Assembly (NCBI RefSeq): GCF_004124235.1
Contig: NZ_CP032487.1
Coordinates: 4,340,001-4,404,000 of the forward strand
DNA: 64,000 nt
Reading direction: 5' to 3'
Source: Yersinia hibernica
Lineage (GTDB): Bacteria; Pseudomonadota; Gammaproteobacteria; Enterobacterales; Enterobacteriaceae
Position numbers and translations under genes: made by a program. The notes under the pieces are model-generated. The model had not been told where the DNA came from, ran no database searches, and saw only the letters and a program-made list of their open reading frames with translations. The stretch's first letter is position 1. Every line of letters begins with the position of its first letter. Of this stretch, positions 45,900-58,205 are shown in pieces.

Positions 45900-48008
45900 T
45901 TATTTGCCACGGGCTTCGATAACGGCTTTAGCGACGTTACTAGGTGCTTCTGCATACTCCAGGAATTCCATAGAGTAAGAAGCACGGCCCTGAGTCTGAG
46001 AACGCAGGTCAGTAGCATAACCGAACATTTCAGACAACGGAACCTTGACGCGAACGGTTTTACCGGTAGCAGTATCTTCCATACCTTCGATGATACCACG
46101 ACGACGGTTAAGGTCGCCCATTACGTCACCCATGTAATCTTCAGGGGTTTCGACTTCAACCTTCATGATTGGCTCAAGCAGAACTGGTTTAGCTCGTTTG
46201 AACCCTTCTTTAAAGGCGATAGAACCGGCTAATTTAAACGCCAATTCTGAGGAGTCAACGTCATGGTAAGAACCGTAGTGCAGACGGATTTTAACGTCAA
46301 CAACCGGGTAACCAGCCAGAGGACCGGCTTTCAGTTGTTCCTGGATACCTTTATCAACAGCAGGGATGAACTCTTTAGGAATAGAACCACCAACGATTTC
46401 GTTGACGAATTCATATCCAGCACCACCCGGTGGCAACGGAGACATGTCGATAACAACATGACCGTACTGACCACGACCGCCTGATTGTTTAGCGTGCTTA
46501 CCTTCCACGTCCTTAACGGTTTCGCGGATAGTTTCACGGTAGGCAACCTGAGGTTTACCGACGTTTGCTTCCACGTTAAATTCGCGGCGCATACGGTCAA
46601 CCAGAATATCCAAGTGCAGCTCACCCATACCTGCGATGATAGTCTGACCAGATTCTTCGTCAGTCCAAACGCGGAATGATGGATCTTCTTTTGCCAGACG
46701 ACCCAGAGCCATACCCATTTTTTCTTGGTCGGCTTTGGTTTTTGGTTCAACGGCAACAGAGATTACTGGCTCTGGGAACTCCATACGTTCCAAGATGATC
46801 GGACTAGCAGGATCACACAGAGTGTCACCCGTCGTCACGTCTTTCAGACCAATCGCTGCTGCAATATCGCCGGCACGAACTTCTTTGATCTCTTCACGTT
46901 TGTTGGCGTGCATCTGTACGATACGGCCCAGACGCTCACGCTGTGAACGTACTGAGTTCAGCACAGTGTCACCGGAGTTTACAACACCAGAGTACACACG
47001 GAAGAACGTCAAGTTACCCACAAACGGGTCGGTAGCAATTTTGAACGCCAGTGCAGAGAACGGCTCTTTGTCGTCAGAATGACGAACTGCCGGAGTATCT
47101 TTACCGTCGTCCAGAATACCATTGATTGCTTCGACATCAGTTGGTGCTGGCAGATAGTCGATAACTGCATCCAGCATTGCCTGTACGCCTTTGTTTTTAA
47201 ACGCAGAACCACAGGTAACCAAGATAATTTCGTTACGCAGAACGCGTTGACGCAGAGCTTTCTTGATTTCTTCTTCGGTCAGCTCTTCGCCGCCCAAGTA
47301 TTTGTCCATCAGCTCTTCTGACGCTTCTGCAGCAGATTCAACCAGATTCTGGTGCCATTCTTTAGCCAGTTCAACCATATCAGCCGGGATATCTTCGTAT
47401 TCGAAGGTCACGCCCTGATCAGCATCATTCCAGTTGATCGCTTTCATTTTCACCAGATCGATAACACCGGTGAATTTCTCTTCCGCGCCGATAGCCAGTT
47501 GCAATGGAACTGGATTCGCGCCCAGACGAGATTTAATCTGACCAACAACTTTCAGGAAATTCGCACCCATACGGTCCATTTTGTTAACGAACGCGATACG
47601 TGGAACTTTATATTTGTTCGCCTGACGCCATACGGTCTCAGACTGTGGCTGAACACCACCAACTGCACAGTAAACCATTACCGCGCCATCAAGAACACGC
47701 ATGGAACGTTCTACTTCGATGGTGAAGTCAACGTGCCCAGGGGTGTCAATGATATTGACGTGATGTGGTTCGTACTGTTTAGCCATACCAGACCAGAAGC
47801 AGGTAGTAGCCGCAGAAGTAATGGTAATACCACGCTCCTGCTCCTGTTCCATCCAGTCCATGGTGGCTGCGCCGTCATGAACTTCACCGATTTTATGATT
47901 TACACCGGTGTAAAACAGGATACGTTCGGTAGTGGTTGTCTTACCGGCGTCGATGTGAGCGCTGATACCGATATTACGATAGCGCTCAATGGGTGTTTTA
48001 CGAGCCAT
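45900..48008 (-). CDS. fusA: Translation elongation factor EF-G
   Basis: EF-G drives translocation and, with RRF, recycling of the ribosome. The 702-residue product (E. coli 704) has the GTPase motifs [19 protein letters not shown] and NKMDRMGA and the domain IV loop [14 protein letters not shown]. It lies between rpsG (91 bases) and tufA (71 bases). Confidence 0.99.
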   Translation of the reverse strand: MARKTPIERYRNIGISAHIDAGKTTTTERILFYTGVNHKIGEVHDGAATMDWMEQEQERGITITSAATTCFWSGMAKQYEPHHVNIIDTPGHVDFTIEVERSMRVLDGAVMVYCAVGGVQPQSETVWRQANKYKVPRIAFVNKMDRMGANFLKVVGQIKSRLGANPVPLQLAIGAEEKFTGVIDLVKMKAINWNDADQGVTFEYEDIPADMVELAKEWHQNLVESAAEASEELMDKYLGGEELTEEEIKKALRQRVLRNEIILVTCGSAFKNKGVQAMLDAVIDYLPAPTDVEAINGILDDGKDTPAVRHSDDKEPFSALAFKIATDPFVGNLTFFRVYSGVVNSGDTVLNSVRSQRERLGRIVQMHANKREEIKEVRAGDIAAAIGLKDVTTGDTLCDPASPIILERMEFPEPVISVAVEPKTKADQEKMGMALGRLAKEDPSFRVWTDEESGQTIIAGMGELHLDILVDRMRREFNVEANVGKPQVAYRETIRETVKDVEGKHAKQSGGRGQYGHVVIDMSPLPPGGAGYEFVNEIVGGSIPKEFIPAVDKGIQEQLKAGPLAGYPVVDVKIRLHYGSYHDVDSSELAFKLAGSIAFKEGFKRAKPVLLEPIMKVEVETPEDYMGDVMGDLNRRRGIIEGMEDTATGKTVRVKVPLSEMFGYATDLRSQTQGRASYSMEFLEYAEAPSNVAKAVIEARGK

Positions 48009-48099
48009 TTGATTCCTCTATTCCTAGGGCGTTCGTTCGGTTAACCCATGCGGGTTGGCTGTTGAGCACCCGCATGGTTAGCAAAACTATCGCGTGGGA

Positions 48100-49156
<1,057 letters not shown>

Positions 49157-49178
49157 GAAATATACAGCATTGACTGCA

Positions 49179-49466
49179 TTACCATGCCAGTTGCTGCTGA
49201 TGTTTTAGGGTCAAATCCACGAATTGATTATAACCGATTAGCGTAGCGCTGTCTGAAATTTGACCAGATAAGCCGCGCGCAATAACATCATTTTCCAATA
49301 CAAATAGCGAAGTGGGGTTATTTAACAATAGGTTAAGACTTTCACTATTTTTCAAAACAGTCATCACCCCATCTTGCAGAAATAGAATTTCATCTTCAGC
49401 TGTGACTAATCTCAGTAATGCCGATAAATCGCAGTGATAAGGGGAATGACTGACGGTATAAAGCAT
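49179..49466 (-). CDS. tusB: Sulfur relay protein TusB
   Basis: TusB is part of the TusBCD hexamer that carries persulfide sulfur from TusA to TusE for 2-thiolation of tRNA wobble uridine by MnmA. The 95-residue product is colinear with E. coli TusB ([20 protein letters not shown]) but, as in the family, has no catalytic cysteine of the TusD type. It is the last gene of yheO-tusD-tusC-tusB and directly upstream of the str promoter. Confidence 0.95.
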   Translation of the reverse strand: MLYTVSHSPYHCDLSALLRLVTAEDEILFLQDGVMTVLKNSESLNLLLNNPTSLFVLENDVIARGLSGQISDSATLIGYNQFVDLTLKHQQQLAW

Positions 49467-49485
49467 TATGGCTTCCCAAATCCCA

Positions 49486-49851
49486 TTAAAAAGTCAGCAC
49501 AACTTCATAATTTGCCAATTGGCGGCGTAAATTTACCGGAGATAATACCTCGACATCAAGTACCCAATCCGTCACTTCGCTTAATCCGCGCTGCTGCAAT
49601 GAGGCTTCACAGATATAATAATTCTCGACATCGTACAGGGGTAAGACACCGAAAGTGGCGATATAGTTTCTGGCAAGAATTTTTTCTGGCTGCTGCTGAG
49701 GGAGCAATTGCAATACGCCATCAGAGATGAAGAATACGCCTAAATCCTCACTCAACGCTGATGTGGCGAGCAAAGCATCCAACCCCTCCCGCCCCGCCGA
49801 GTTACCATGAGGGCCTTGGGTGAAAACAAAAGCGATGCGCTTCATGGCCAT
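49486..49851 (-). CDS. tusC: Sulfur relay protein TusC
   Basis: TusC is the second subunit of TusBCD. The 121-residue product has the DsrF-like fold with [21 protein letters not shown]. The ATG at 49851 overlaps the tusD stop as TAATG; an ATG two codons further in (MKRIAF) is the E. coli start and cannot be excluded. Confidence 0.95.
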   Translation of the reverse strand: MAMKRIAFVFTQGPHGNSAGREGLDALLATSALSEDLGVFFISDGVLQLLPQQQPEKILARNYIATFGVLPLYDVENYYICEASLQQRGLSEVTDWVLDVEVLSPVNLRRQLANYEVVLTF

Positions 49852-50255
49852 TAGAATTGCACCATACGGTCACAGGTTAATGCCGCTTCTGCCAGTGCCC
49901 CCAAGCCGCTTAGGGTAAAACCGGGTTGCAGATTCGCCGCCGCTAAATTGAGTTGGTCAGCTTCATGTTGGTCACTAATGCCGCGCCGCAATGCCGCCGC
50001 CACACAGACATTCAATGTAACAGCCTGTTCAGTCGCCAATTTTTGCCATGCGCGCACCAAGTCAAATTCATCATTAGCCGGGGCAGTTAATTGGTTAGCA
50101 TTCAAAACACCTTCACGATAGAAGAAAACACTAACCAAATGATGACCGGAATTTATCACAGCTTGTGCAAACTGATAGGCACTGCTGGCCTGCTGGGTGC
50201 CGTATGCTGGCCCCGTCACCAGCAGGCAGTATTTCGCCCTATTCACCCCTGACAT
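49851..50255 (-). CDS. tusD: Sulfurtransferase TusD
   Basis: TusD holds the active cysteine of the TusBCD complex, taking sulfur from TusA. The 134-residue product has it in [12 protein letters not shown] (about residue 84), and the DsrE-fold N-terminus [20 protein letters not shown]. The ATG at 50255 overlaps the yheO stop as TGATG, so translation is coupled. Confidence 0.95.
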   Translation of the reverse strand: MSGVNRAKYCLLVTGPAYGTQQASSAYQFAQAVINSGHHLVSVFFYREGVLNANQLTAPANDEFDLVRAWQKLATEQAVTLNVCVAAALRRGISDQHEADQLNLAAANLQPGFTLSGLGALAEAALTCDRMVQF

Positions 50256-50977
50256 CAACGATCATGCCCAATAAGATCGCCACTTTTAAACTGGCGAATG
50301 TAGAGATAAACGGTGTGTTTAGAAATATTTAGCCGCTCAGCAACCTGATTAATGGCATCTTTGATATCAAAAATACCTTTTTCGTATAGATTGAGAACCA
50401 CCTGACGGTTCTTTGCATTGTTAGAAACATTGCGATCGGCATTTACTTCCTCAATGGTGAACTCCAATGTCTGTGCTACCAGGTCATCAACTGATGAGGC
50501 AAAGTTGACGGAGGAAGGGACTTCTTGGGTTTCCGGCGGCATAAATGTCTGAATGATTTGTGAGAAAGGCACATCCAGATTCATGTTAATGCACAGCAAA
50601 CCAATAACCCGCTGGTCGCGGTTACGGATGGCGATAGTGACTGATTTCATCAGCACACCGCTTTTGGCCCGCGTGAAATAAGCCCTTGAAACACTGCTGT
50701 CAGCCCCCGCCATGTCGTGCAACATCCGCAGGGCCAGATCGGTTATTGGGGAACCAATCTGCCGGCCGGTGTGTTCACCATTGGCAATTCTGACTGCAGA
50801 GCTTTTCAGGTCTTCCAGTGAATGCAGGACAATCTCACAGTGGCTGCCAATAAGCATCGCCAAGCCATCAACGATAGCTTCATATGACTTGAGTATTTCA
50901 TGGTCCGTCTGACTGAACGGACGTTCATCCAGTAAATCCAGTTCACTGGTTTCGCTACTGAGAAGCGAATTAGACAT
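50255..50977 (-). CDS. yheO: YheO-family PAS/HTH regulator
   Basis: A 240-residue transcription regulator with an N-terminal YheO-PAS domain (about 20-130, including [15 protein letters not shown] and a conserved ITDLALRML) and a C-terminal helix-turn-helix ([20 protein letters not shown]). The ligand and targets are not established for E. coli YheO; a relative, DauR, senses D-arginine metabolism in Pseudomonas. It leads the tusDCB operon, which suggests but does not prove a link to sulfur relay. An in-frame GTG at 50989 is an alternative start. Confidence 0.92.
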   Translation of the reverse strand: MSNSLLSSETSELDLLDERPFSQTDHEILKSYEAIVDGLAMLIGSHCEIVLHSLEDLKSSAVRIANGEHTGRQIGSPITDLALRMLHDMAGADSSVSRAYFTRAKSGVLMKSVTIAIRNRDQRVIGLLCINMNLDVPFSQIIQTFMPPETQEVPSSVNFASSVDDLVAQTLEFTIEEVNADRNVSNNAKNRQVVLNLYEKGIFDIKDAINQVAERLNISKHTVYLYIRQFKSGDLIGHDR

Positions 50978-51171
50978 CGAAGACACCATCCTCTACGTAA
51001 AGCCTGTCTCAATATCGTTGGCAGACTCATAACTCAATATCTTAGACTTTAAGTCTAGCAAATATGCCGAGATAAAATCCTTGCGTTCGCGCGTGGTATT
51101 GACGTTAAGCCCACAAGCTATAAATCGTCAAGTTATCAACGAGCGGAAGTGCGAATTGATAGATATACCGC

Positions 51172-51205
51172 AAAAAAAACCGCCACGACAATTATCGCGG
51201 CGGTT
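51172..51205 (-). terminator. Terminator of fkpA
   Basis: On the minus strand AACCGCCGCGA pairs with TCGTGGCGGTT (one G-U pair) around a 6-base loop, then eight T. It lies 44 bases beyond the fkpA stop. Confidence 0.9.
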
Positions 51206-51249
51206 ATGAGTATCACCGGGCACTACTCTACGGCAACCAATACGCTAAA

Positions 51250-52065
51250 TTACTTCTTAGCTTTTGTATCCGCAGCAGCAGGTTGCTGTTCTTGAGCATC
51301 AGCCTTAGGCGCGGCTTTCACATCCAGCAACTCGACATCAAATACTAGAGTAGAGTTGGCTGGAATACCTGGGACGCCAGTTTTGCCGTAAGCCAGCTCT
51401 GGTGGGATAACCAGCGTTATCTTGCCGCCTTTCTTGATTTGCTTCAGGCCTTCGGTCCAGCCTGGGATAACACCATCAAGACGGAAAGACAGGGGCTCAC
51501 CACGTTTGTAAGAGTTATCAAACTCAGTCCCATCGGTCAGTGTCCCTTTGTAGTTAACTACAACGGTGTCGCTGTCTTTTGGCGCATCACCGGTACCGAC
51601 TTTCTCTACTTTGTACAGCAGGCCAGATGCGGTTTTCTTCACATCTTTTTCTTTTGCGAAGGTTTCACGGTATTTCGCGCCTTTATCGGCGTTTTCTTTG
51701 GCATCCTGCTCCATTTTGGCCTGAGCAGAAGCTTTTACGCGCGCTTCAAAACCTTGCAAGGTTTTTTCGATTTCTTCGTCAGTCAGTTTGCTTTTGCTCG
51801 CAAAGGCATCCTGTACACCCGCGATCAGCTGGTCTTTATCCAGTTTAATGCCAAGTTTTTCCTGTTCTTTCAGGGAGTTATCCATGTAACGCCCTAGGGA
51901 AGCACCTAATGCATATGCTGATTGCTGGTCATCATTCTTAAATGCGCTATTTGTCGTTGCTGCGGCATCAGCAGTTTTAGCTGTTTCAGCAGCAAAAGTA
52001 GCAGAGGTATTCAGGGTCAGCGCCATGGTCGTAGCCAGTAGCGTTACTTTAAACAGTGATTTCAT
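51250..52065 (-). CDS. fkpA: Periplasmic FKBP-type peptidyl-prolyl isomerase
   Basis: FkpA is a periplasmic chaperone and proline isomerase that helps fold outer-membrane and secreted proteins. The 271-residue product has a signal peptide ending ATFA (residues 1-25), a helical dimerisation domain (about 30-140), and a C-terminal FKBP domain (VVVNYKGTLTDGTEFDNS, VIPGWTEGLKQIKKGGK). The tail is rich in Ala, Lys and Gln. The ATG at 52065 follows GGAG; the frame extends upstream to 52104. In E. coli it belongs to the sigma-E regulon; I could not find a convincing sigma-E promoter here. Confidence 0.97.
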   Translation of the reverse strand: MKSLFKVTLLATTMALTLNTSATFAAETAKTADAAATTNSAFKNDDQQSAYALGASLGRYMDNSLKEQEKLGIKLDKDQLIAGVQDAFASKSKLTDEEIEKTLQGFEARVKASAQAKMEQDAKENADKGAKYRETFAKEKDVKKTASGLLYKVEKVGTGDAPKDSDTVVVNYKGTLTDGTEFDNSYKRGEPLSFRLDGVIPGWTEGLKQIKKGGKITLVIPPELAYGKTGVPGIPANSTLVFDVELLDVKAAPKADAQEQQPAAADTKAKK

Positions 52066-52333
52066 CCATTTCTCCATTGGCTTAAGGACACTTACCCCAA
52101 GCAACGATTATAAGTGTAATTTGTACTATAACTGTCTGTGCGAACACAAAACAATCTCTATGCAGCTGCTATTAAGTGATATTAAGACTTTTTTTACTAC
52201 AAGAAGTTTCGTTTTATCGATATCTTGACCCTTGCGGGGTCATCATGGCGTTTTACAGGTAGAATCCCCCCCTGCCTTTTCCCATATTATCACTGGATGG
52301 AAAGTGGCCAAAGGATATGGTTTGCAGTCATAA

Positions 52334-52564
<231 letters not shown>

Positions 52565-52617
52565 CATCACATTGGCAATCAGTGGCGCAGACAGAATAAC
52601 TCCGTCGCGCTGATAGC

Positions 52618-52644
52618 AAAAAGCCAGCCGCAAGGCTGGCTTTT
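52618..52644. terminator. Shared terminator between slyX and slyD
   Basis: AAAAAGCCAGCC-GCAA-GGCTGGCTTTT, a perfect stem with A and T runs on opposite sides, placed between convergent genes; it can serve both. Confidence 0.9.
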
Positions 52645-52675
52645 GACTGAGCCGGTAAAGTCACCAGATCAGATT

Positions 52676-53260
52676 TTAGTGGCAGCCGCAGCCGCCTTTA
52701 CCACAACCGCCTTTGCCGTGCTCATGACCGTGCTCACTTTCATCATGGCCATGGCCGCCGCAGCAACCGTCACCGTGTTCATGGTGATGATCATGCTCAC
52801 CATGTACGTGACCATGCTGCAGTTCTTCTTCGGTTGCTTCACGGATAGCAACCACTTCGACGTGGAAGTTCAAATCCTGACCCGCCAGCATATGGTTACC
52901 ATCAACCACGACGTGCTCATCTTCAACCGCAGTGATTTCAACCGGCACTGGGCCTTGGTCGGTATCTGCCAGGAAACGCATGCCAACCTCCAGCTCGTCA
53001 ACACCCATGAAGACGTCTTTAGGTACGCGCTGCACCAGATTTTCATCATAGCTGCCGTAACCTTCGTCAGCATTCACACGCACATCAAAGCTGTCGCCAG
53101 CTTCGTGGCCTTCGAGCGCTTTTTCCAAACCAGCGATCAGGGAACCGTGTCCGTGCAGGTAGTCCAACGGCGCGCTCACCGGAGACTCATCAACTAACAC
53201 ACCGTCTTCTGTACGTACCTGGTAAGCCAGGCTGACCACCAAGTTTTTTGCTACTTTCAT
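52676..53260 (-). CDS. slyD: FKBP-type prolyl isomerase and nickel metallochaperone SlyD
   Basis: SlyD isomerises prolines, acts as a chaperone through its insert-in-flap domain (about 75-120), and supplies nickel to hydrogenase. The 194-residue product ends in a metal-binding tail from about residue 150, with more than 15 His and eight Cys (GDGCCGGHGH, GGCGKGGCGCH). AGGAGATATC before the ATG at 53260 fixes the start; the frame opens further up at 53293. It is convergent with slyX. Confidence 0.97.
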   Translation of the reverse strand: MKVAKNLVVSLAYQVRTEDGVLVDESPVSAPLDYLHGHGSLIAGLEKALEGHEAGDSFDVRVNADEGYGSYDENLVQRVPKDVFMGVDELEVGMRFLADTDQGPVPVEITAVEDEHVVVDGNHMLAGQDLNFHVEVVAIREATEEELQHGHVHGEHDHHHEHGDGCCGGHGHDESEHGHEHGKGGCGKGGCGCH

Positions 53261-53354
53261 GATATCTCCTACCCTTGGAACAAAAATTGGCACAGATTGT
53301 AGCGGAAATCTGCACCGCTGTACCCATCAGCATAAAAAATCGCGTGGGATAACG

Positions 53355-53579
53355 CTACTCTGGATGGAAAATACCGATCACTTGCTCATTGGCACGAACA
53401 TGCTGTTTAACTTGTTCGTCCGTTTGACGCTGATGGTGACCGCACTTTACACACTCCACCACCTCAACCTGATCTTCACGCCATAAAGCCAGGGTATCCA
53501 ATGCCTTGCATTGTGGGCAGACCGCGCCAGCAATGAATCTTTTACGGGTTTTCGTCTTGTGACTCGACGGGGTTGTCAT
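53355..53579 (-). CDS. yheV: YheV family putative zinc ribbon protein
   Basis: A small protein (74 residues from this start) with a zinc ribbon: GAVCPQCKALDTLALWRED then VECVKCGHHQRQ, and a conserved ending VIGIFHPE. The function is unknown. The frame starts at the kefB stop (TAATG at 53594), but GGAG lies six bases before the ATG at 53579, with a second ATG at 53582. The close fit behind kefB suggests one transcript kefG-kefB-yheV. Confidence 0.9.
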   Translation of the reverse strand: MTTPSSHKTKTRKRFIAGAVCPQCKALDTLALWREDQVEVVECVKCGHHQRQTDEQVKQHVRANEQVIGIFHPE

Positions 53580-53593
53580 CATTATCTCCGGCA

Positions 53594-55402
53594 TTATTCG
53601 TATTCATCCCAGCCATCTAACTGCCGACTTTCATGCAGCATTTCGCGTTGGAAAATATCTTCCAGTTCACGGCGGGCTTCTTTAACTCTGGAAATTTGCG
53701 CGACATCACCATGATGCTGCGGCACCAATTCCCGTAACATGCGCATATCGAGACGACGGAAATGTTGTTGCGCCCGGTAGGCCTGATGCGGATGCATGCC
53801 TAACCCCAGCAACGTCTTACGCCCCAGTTCCAGCGCACTGGAAAAAGTTTCGCGCGTAAAATCTTTCACGCCGTTTTGCAGCAATTCATGGGCTTCTACC
53901 CGCCCTCTGGCACGGGCTAAAATATGCAGATTAGGGAAATGTTGTTGGCATAAATGGACCAAAGTCATGGTGTCTTCCGGCTCATTACAGGTAATCACGA
54001 TAGCTTTGGCCTTCTCTGCTCCAGCGGCGCGCAGCAGTTCTAGCTCAGTGGCATCGCCATAGTAAACTTTATAGCCATATTTGCGCATCACACTGACGGC
54101 ACTGACATCGCGCTCCAACACCGTGATCCGCATTTTGTTCGCCATCAGCAAGCGGCCAATCACCTGACCAAAACGCCCAAAACCAACAATAATCACCTGC
54201 GGGTTATTGTCTTCAACAAACGGTTTTTCATCACTCTCTTCTTGTGCGTTGTAGCGGCGGACTAAAATCCGGTCAATCCCCTGCATCAATAATGGCGTTG
54301 TCATCATTGAGAGTGTGACCACCACCAACAGCAATGCCAGCTGTTCCGCATCCAACACGTGCTGAGAGAAGGCCGCAGAGAACAACACGAAAGCGAATTC
54401 ACCACCCTGACTCAACACGCCGGCAAATTGCAGCCGCACTGAACGGCGCAAACCAAATGTTCGCGCTAAACCATACAGCACCGTGCCTTTGATAAAGACC
54501 AAAGCTAACACACCTAGCAGCACGTCCCACAGGTGAGTGAACAGGACGCCGAGGTTCAGGGCCATCCCGACTGAGATGAAAAACAACCCAAGTAACAACC
54601 CCTTAAAGGGTTCGATGGCAATTTCCAGTTCATGCTGGAATTCACTTTCAGCCAGTAAAATGCCCGCGATAAATGTCCCCAATGCCATAGACAGGCCCAG
54701 GGCATCCATAAACAACGCCGAGCCTAAAACCACCAGCAAAGCCGCAGCGGTAAACACTTCCCGCACACCGGAGGCCACAATGTAGCGAAACAGCGGGCGC
54801 AGCAAATATCGCCCGCCAATCAGCATGCCAGCAAAAGCCGCGACCTTAATACCAATCCGTGCCCAGTCATTGGCTGCCCCGCCGCCGCCGGCCAAAATAG
54901 GAATCAGCGCCAATGCTGGGATTACCGCCATATCCTGGAATAGCAAGACCGAGAAACCGAGCTGGCCGCCTTCGTTGCGGTTCATGCCCTTTTCGCGCAT
55001 CAATTGCAATGCCATGGCCGTTGAAGACATCGCCAAACCGACACCGCCAATCACCGCCGCTTGCCAGGCAAATTGAGTGAAATAGAGCAATGCCCCCAGC
55101 ACCGCCGCGGTTATCACTACCTGACCGGCACCGACACCAAAAATAGAGCGCCGCAGTTGCCAAAGCTTGGCAGGGTTCAACTCCAAGCCAATGATAAACA
55201 TCAGAAAAACAACACCCAGCTCGGAGAAGTGGAGGATTTCGTCAACATCACGAATAAACCCTAAGCCCCAAGGGCCAATAGCAATACCGGCGATCAAATA
55301 GCCCAATACCGCGCCGATCCCCAGGCGCTGAGCAATCGGAACCGCCACCACAGCAGCAAATAAAAAAAGTAAGATAGCGGTCAGTAGCGCCGAGCCTTCC
55401 AT
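53594..55402 (-). CDS. kefB: Glutathione-regulated potassium-efflux antiporter
   Basis: KefB is an inner-membrane K+/H+ antiporter held closed by glutathione and opened by glutathione adducts, which acidifies the cytoplasm and protects against electrophiles. The 602-residue product has about 12 membrane helices (1-380), including the family motif [12 protein letters not shown], followed by a cytoplasmic RCK domain with [17 protein letters not shown] (about 400-420). The ATG at 55402 begins one base after the kefG stop (TGATATG). The frame also extends to 55459 inside kefG. It works with the adjacent KefG. Confidence 0.97.
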   Translation of the reverse strand: MEGSALLTAILLFLFAAVVAVPIAQRLGIGAVLGYLIAGIAIGPWGLGFIRDVDEILHFSELGVVFLMFIIGLELNPAKLWQLRRSIFGVGAGQVVITAAVLGALLYFTQFAWQAAVIGGVGLAMSSTAMALQLMREKGMNRNEGGQLGFSVLLFQDMAVIPALALIPILAGGGGAANDWARIGIKVAAFAGMLIGGRYLLRPLFRYIVASGVREVFTAAALLVVLGSALFMDALGLSMALGTFIAGILLAESEFQHELEIAIEPFKGLLLGLFFISVGMALNLGVLFTHLWDVLLGVLALVFIKGTVLYGLARTFGLRRSVRLQFAGVLSQGGEFAFVLFSAAFSQHVLDAEQLALLLVVVTLSMMTTPLLMQGIDRILVRRYNAQEESDEKPFVEDNNPQVIIVGFGRFGQVIGRLLMANKMRITVLERDVSAVSVMRKYGYKVYYGDATELELLRAAGAEKAKAIVITCNEPEDTMTLVHLCQQHFPNLHILARARGRVEAHELLQNGVKDFTRETFSSALELGRKTLLGLGMHPHQAYRAQQHFRRLDMRMLRELVPQHHGDVAQISRVKEARRELEDIFQREMLHESRQLDGWDEYE

Positions 55403-55403
55403 A

Positions 55404-55958
55404 TCAGTGCCCTCCCGTCGATAGCGGTGACTGCAACCACTGCGCATAAGCTTGTGCATGGCTGGCTAACACTTCCGGTTTCTGGCGGCGCGCCCAATAT
55501 ATAATCATCGGACTCATCCAATGCATATGGCACATAGCTGCCGTCAATTCAAACGGCCGTAGAATATCTTCCATCGGATAGCGATTATATCCCCCTGCCC
55601 GATAGGCGCCTTCCGGCTCACCGGTGGTAATCACTGAACGCCAGTATTTCCCGGTCAGGGCATGCCCACCGACACCATTGGCAAAGCCACGCGCCAGCAC
55701 ACGATCCAACCATTCTTTCAGCAATGCCGGGCAACTGTAGGTGTAAAGAGGGTGTTGAAATACAATAATTTGATGTTCACGTAGCAATTGCTGCTCGTGG
55801 TGAATATCAATAAAAAAATCCGGATAATGTGCATAGAGATCGTGCACAGTAACATGTTCTAAGTGCTGCACCGGTTGCAGTAAAACCCGATTAGCCACCG
55901 AATCCTGTGATTCCGGATGGGCATACAACAGCAAAACCTTCGGTAGCTGCGACATCAT
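55404..55958 (-). CDS. kefG: KefB ancillary flavoprotein KefG
   Basis: KefG is a cytoplasmic protein of the NQO1-like flavodoxin family needed for full KefB activity. The 184-residue product has the flavin pocket elements [20 protein letters not shown] and [17 protein letters not shown]. Two ATGs lie in tandem; GGAGGGGA favours the second (55955, 183 residues), but the family is annotated from the first. It is divergent from yheS with 160 bases between. Confidence 0.96.
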   Translation of the reverse strand: MMSQLPKVLLLYAHPESQDSVANRVLLQPVQHLEHVTVHDLYAHYPDFFIDIHHEQQLLREHQIIVFQHPLYTYSCPALLKEWLDRVLARGFANGVGGHALTGKYWRSVITTGEPEGAYRAGGYNRYPMEDILRPFELTAAMCHMHWMSPMIIYWARRQKPEVLASHAQAYAQWLQSPLSTGGH

Positions 55959-56118
55959 TCCCCTCCAAAGCGTCGTCAGGGCCCGGTTTTTCCGTTACCA
56001 TGCTTCGCAAAGACCAAAAAAGACTCATATTTGTACCCACAGTCATTGGCGTCGCCAGTCGGCAGCGGCAAGCACCACGGGGATAATAATTTAACATACT
56101 CTAAACATACGGCACTCT

Positions 56119-58035
56119 ATGATTGTTTTTTCCTCGCTACAAATTCGACGTGGTACTCGCGTCTTGCTGGACAATGCAACAGCAACGATTAATCCTGGCC
56201 AAAAGGTCGGGCTGGTCGGCAAAAACGGCTGTGGTAAATCCACTCTGCTGGCGTTGCTCAAAGGCGAACTGAGCGCCGATGGCGGCAATGCCGCTTTTCC
56301 CAGTAACTGGGCGCTGGCTTGGGTTAACCAAGAGACCCCGGCACTGGATGTACCGGCGATAGAGTATGTTATCGACGGTGACCGCGAATATCGCCAGTTG
56401 GAGGCCGAACTGCAGGCCGCCAACGAAAAAAATGACGGCCATGCTATTGCCACCGTGCATGGCAAGCTGGATGCCATCCATGCCTGGACCATTCAGTCGC
56501 GTGCTGCCAGTTTGCTACACGGGCTGGGCTTTTCTCAAGATCAATTACAACAGCCGGTGCGCTCGTTTTCTGGCGGCTGGCGGATGCGCCTTAATCTGGC
56601 GCAGGCGTTGATTTGTCGCTCCGACTTACTGCTGCTGGACGAACCCACCAACCACTTGGATTTGGATGCCGTCATCTGGTTGGAAAAATGGCTGAAAAAC
56701 TACTCCGGCACATTGGTGCTGATTTCCCATGACCGCGATTTCCTTGATCCTATTATTGATAAGATTTTACATATTGAACAGCAGACGCTGAATGAATATA
56801 CCGGTAATTATTCATCCTTCGAACGCCAGCGGGCGACCAAACTGGCGCAGCAACAGTCGATGTATCAGCATCAGCAAGAGAAAGTCGCGCATCTGCAAAG
56901 TTACATTGACCGTTTCCGGGCGCAGGCCACCAAAGCCAAGCAGGCCCAAAGCCGCATTAAAATGCTGGAGCGCATGGAGCTGATTGCGCCCGCTCATGTG
57001 GATAATCCATTCCACTTCAGTTTCCGCACCCCAGAAAGCCTGCCTGACCCGCTGCTACGAATGGACAAAGTCAGTGCTGGCTATGGCGAGCGCACGATTT
57101 TAGAGTCCATCAAACTCAATCTGGTGCCGGGCTCGCGTATTGGCTTGTTAGGCCGCAATGGTGCCGGTAAATCAACGCTAATCAAGCTGTTAGCCGGAAC
57201 TTTAGCGCCACAAAGTGGTGAAATTGGCCTGTCCAAAGGGATTAAGCTGGGTTACTTCGCCCAGCATCAGCTTGAATTCTTACGCGCTGATGAATCCCCA
57301 CTCCAACATATGAGCCGCCTGGCTCCCAAAGAGCCGGAACAACAGCTACGCGATTATCTCGGGGGCTACGGTTTTCAAGGCGATCAGGTGACCGACCCGA
57401 CCGCCCGCTTCTCTGGCGGTGAGAAAGCGCGTCTGGTGTTGGCACTGATTATCTGGCAGCGCCCGAATCTATTGCTGCTGGATGAACCAACTAACCACCT
57501 TGATCTTGATATGCGCCAGGCTCTGACCGAAGCCCTGATTGATTTCGAGGGCGCATTGGTGGTGGTGTCCCATGACCGCCACTTATTGCGCTCAACCACC
57601 GATGACCTCTATCTGGTACACGATGGCAAAGTAGAGCAGTTTGATGGTGATTTAGAAGATTATCAGCAATTTTTGGTCGACATTCAGCGCCAGCAAAGTC
57701 AGCAGGATAACCCCACCAAAGAGTTATCCGGCAACAGCGCGCAGCAACGTAAAGATCAAAAACGCCGTGCTGCTGAATTCCGTAGCCAAACTCAGCCTTT
57801 GCGCAAACAAATTATGACGCTGGAAAAGCAAATGGATAAACTCAGCGCAGAACTGACCGCCATCGAAGAGCAATTGGCTGACTCTGCCTTATACGATATT
57901 GCCCGTAAGGCGGATTTGACCCAATGTCTACAGCAGCAGACGCAAGTCAAATCCAAGCTGGAAGAGACTGAAATGCAGTGGTTGGACGCCCAAGAACAGC
58001 TGGAAGACATCACCAAGCAATTTGAAGCGGAGTAA
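56119..58035 (+). CDS. yheS: ABC-F family ATPase YheS
   Basis: A cytosolic twin-ATPase of the ABC-F group that acts on the ribosome E site; YheS is linked to relief of certain stalls, though its exact role is less known than that of EttA. The 638-residue product has two cassettes: Walker A GLVGKNGCGKST (about 31) and GLLGRNGAGKST (about 349); signatures RSFSGGWRMRL and RFSGGEKARL; and Walker B LLLLDEPTNHLDL in both. The linker (about 245-300) is the charged P-site tRNA interaction motif, and the C-terminus is a coiled coil (about 545-635). In E. coli yheT and yheU follow; here they do not. Confidence 0.96.
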   Translation: MIVFSSLQIRRGTRVLLDNATATINPGQKVGLVGKNGCGKSTLLALLKGELSADGGNAAFPSNWALAWVNQETPALDVPAIEYVIDGDREYRQLEAELQAANEKNDGHAIATVHGKLDAIHAWTIQSRAASLLHGLGFSQDQLQQPVRSFSGGWRMRLNLAQALICRSDLLLLDEPTNHLDLDAVIWLEKWLKNYSGTLVLISHDRDFLDPIIDKILHIEQQTLNEYTGNYSSFERQRATKLAQQQSMYQHQQEKVAHLQSYIDRFRAQATKAKQAQSRIKMLERMELIAPAHVDNPFHFSFRTPESLPDPLLRMDKVSAGYGERTILESIKLNLVPGSRIGLLGRNGAGKSTLIKLLAGTLAPQSGEIGLSKGIKLGYFAQHQLEFLRADESPLQHMSRLAPKEPEQQLRDYLGGYGFQGDQVTDPTARFSGGEKARLVLALIIWQRPNLLLLDEPTNHLDLDMRQALTEALIDFEGALVVVSHDRHLLRSTTDDLYLVHDGKVEQFDGDLEDYQQFLVDIQRQQSQQDNPTKELSGNSAQQRKDQKRRAAEFRSQTQPLRKQIMTLEKQMDKLSAELTAIEEQLADSALYDIARKADLTQCLQQQTQVKSKLEETEMQWLDAQEQLEDITKQFEAE

Positions 58036-58055
58036 TCGGTTTTCCCCGCCATAAT

Positions 58056-58095
58056 GCAGGGCATAGCACGCTAACTTTCACGTGTTATGCCCTGC
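58056..58095 (+). terminator. Hairpin downstream of yheS
   Basis: GCAGGGCATAGCACG (58056-58070) and CGTGTTATGCCCTGC (58081-58095) pair over 15 bases with one G-U pair, around a 10-base loop. It lies 20 bases after the stop. The following TTGAGTCTTTATC is only moderately T-rich. Confidence 0.6.
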
Positions 58096-58205
58096 TTGAG
58101 TCTTTATCACATAAATAGATATTAAATTAAGATTTATTTTTGTTATTACTTCGAAGATTTTAATGTCTAATAAGCTATAAAAACTATTTCTGGGAAGAAG
58201 TATAA

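Noticed and set aside
52643..53197. A 184-codon hydrophobic ORF opposite slyD
   Set aside because: Its membrane-like stretch comes from the His/Gly codons of the SlyD metal tail read on the other strand.
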